DNA from: Heterostelium multicystogenum | Lineage: Eukaryota; Evosea; Eumycetozoa; Acytosteliales; Acytosteliaceae | DNA: 23,318 nt | Direction: 5' to 3' | NCBI GenBank assembly: GCA_003667245.1 | Contig: RCNN01000359.1 | Coordinates: 1-23,318 of the forward strand | Shown: in pieces, positions 22,195 through 23,318 of the stretch | Layout of the letters: each line of letters opens with the position of its first letter | Position numbering within the stretch: the first letter of the stretch is position 1 | Position numbers and translations under genes: made by a program | The notes under the pieces: generated by a model | The model's input: only the letters and a program-made list of their open reading frames with translations | Told to the model about the DNA's origin: nothing | Databases searched by the model: none

Positions 22195-23318
22195 TTATTC
22201 CACCCCTTCTATTTCCCAGGCTGGCTTCTCGGGAAAAGTGTTTCGAAAGTTTCTTTTGAGGAGTGCCAGTGATTCTGGATTAGGTATTGTTCCAAATCCA
22301 TCATTTAAAACAGACTGTGTGAGGTCTCTGAAAGTATTTTGGCTTTAGGTTTTCTCTGTCTTTTCAATGTCGTCGGTGAGTACAGAGTAGTAGTCTTTTC
22401 TGTCAGGTCTAAAGCTGTTGTAAATATCGCTTTGCAAATTGATGATATAAAAATGGATTGTTGATATCGGTGCCTATGGTCCCTTTTCTAAATGGTTGGC
22501 TTGATGTGTTTCAGCAAAAATTTCTCGGGGAAAATGGTAGCAATTTTTTTAAGTAGTCTCTTATATAGAAGACAATGGTTATATGCCTGATAATGTCTTG
22601 ATGCATTTCCCAAAGAGTATCCAATAGTAGATTAGTGTTGTGTATTGATCTATGATAATGAATGTTAGACTGGATATTCGAATCAGGTGTTTTAACTTGT
22701 ATTGTACATACAAATGCCAAGAGTTCTTTTTAATTTTATTTGGGTCTTCGTGTGGAGCTTTCCAATTTGAGAAATATAATGCTTGTCCTTTTACTTTATC
22801 CCAAATATATTCCATTTGGTACTAATAATAAAAAATTACATAATTTGGTGAGTTAGTTAATTTCCAACTTTAGGACTATAAATGATGACATATTTTATTA
22901 CTTACAATCATGAGCAACAAATTGTATCGTCATTAAATTATAGGAAACAATCTGAAACAAAATCTGGAAGGTTATAAAAATTTAATTTCTAAAACTTGTT
23001 GGAATTATATTAGGTAGATGCGAACTAAAATGGACATAACATTAGCAACATATCATTTTCTGCTTAAATCCAAACAATCCATACATATTTCGAATAATAG
23101 TCTTGGTGAAAAAATGAATTGTATATCAGTGTTGGACTGGTTGAACCATGACGGATATGTATCTGCCAATTACAAAAACTTTTCTGACCCATGGAACATG
23201 TTTCTTGATACTCCTTAACGAATATTTTAGCCCCATCAGATCTCTAACTCTCGATTTCCGATGATTTCTTAATTCTCTTCTTACAATCATAAGGTAAAAT
23301 GTTAACATAACTGTGAGC
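22195..23318 (-). pseudogene. Second Stealth-family copy, degraded, cut by window edge
   Basis: A paralogue of the Stealth gene on the same strand, upstream of it. CR2 begins DLMGLKYSLRSIKKHVPWVR. The PTFNSNGIE motif is unrecognisable, and the FLYFNDD motif reads FL-stop-FNDD because TAT became TAA, which no indel explains. CR3 (KGQALYFSNWKAPHEDPNK) and CR4 remnants (FPEKPAWEIEGVE across frames) follow, with several frame changes. The intron after the NDD motif (GTAAGT...TTAG, about 22908-22825) sits at the same place as in the neighbour. A further GT...TTTTAG stretch (23084-23025) has no counterpart there. The upstream part, including CR1 and the membrane anchor, is outside the window. It is non-functional on this sequence. 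Confidence 0.75.

Noticed and set aside
1..23318. tRNA genes, rRNA, CRISPR arrays or bacterial operon signals
   Set aside because: No tRNA A/B-box pair, spaced repeat array or Shine-Dalgarno-linked genes were found; introns show a eukaryotic genome.

Overview
The window looks like AT-rich nuclear DNA of a social amoeba (Dictyostelia). The evidence is short AT-rich GT-AG introns (about 55-280 nt), poly-Asn, poly-Gln and Ser/Arg-rich coding tracts, tetranucleotide (ATTG/CAAT) spacers, AACAAAATG-type start contexts, and a gene set typical of dictyostelids: a dictyostelid-type terpene synthase, Stealth-domain phosphotransferases and an LRR protein beginning MSLPS. The genus cannot be fixed from sequence alone. 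Base composition is less extreme than D. discoideum would suggest, but I did not compute it.

Layout. 167-2191 (-): decayed or badly frameshifted multi-pass membrane protein. 2192-3616: AT-rich spacer. 3617-5452 (-): five-exon thioredoxin-UBA-ZZ-UBX protein, divergent from 6699-9728 (+), a four-exon SR-type splicing factor with two RRMs, long RS/Asn-rich arms and a C-terminal coiled coil. 10091-11153 (-): two-exon terpene synthase, convergent with the SR gene. 11154-14567: mostly non-coding, with two weak small-gene candidates. 14568-16412 (-): acidic nuclear protein with a possible TFIIS-N-like domain and a poly-Q tail. 16538-16669: truncated duplicate of the 5' end of the neighbouring LRR gene. 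16819-18339 (-): LRR/F-box-like protein. 18525-19105 (+): decayed coding remnant holding a 21-bp inverted repeat. 19191-20756 (-): Stealth-family GlcNAc-1-phosphotransferase-like type II membrane protein. 21786-22032 (+): candidate small Ser/Asn-rich protein gene. 22195-23318 (-): second Stealth copy, a pseudogene running off the window.

The genes do not form an obvious pathway; this is an ordinary mixed amoebozoan locus. Functional groupings are ubiquitin/p97 adaptor (UBX), pre-mRNA splicing (SR), volatile terpene synthesis (TPS) and glycan phosphorylation (Stealth).

The strongest window-wide observation is that nearly every conserved gene is interrupted by one-base frame changes while the protein sequence on both sides stays family-like. 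This suggests consensus indel errors, at least for the UBX, SR and TPS genes. The second Stealth copy also carries substitution-type damage in its signature motif and looks truly dead. Coordinates of multi-exon genes give the outer span; exons are listed in the evidence.
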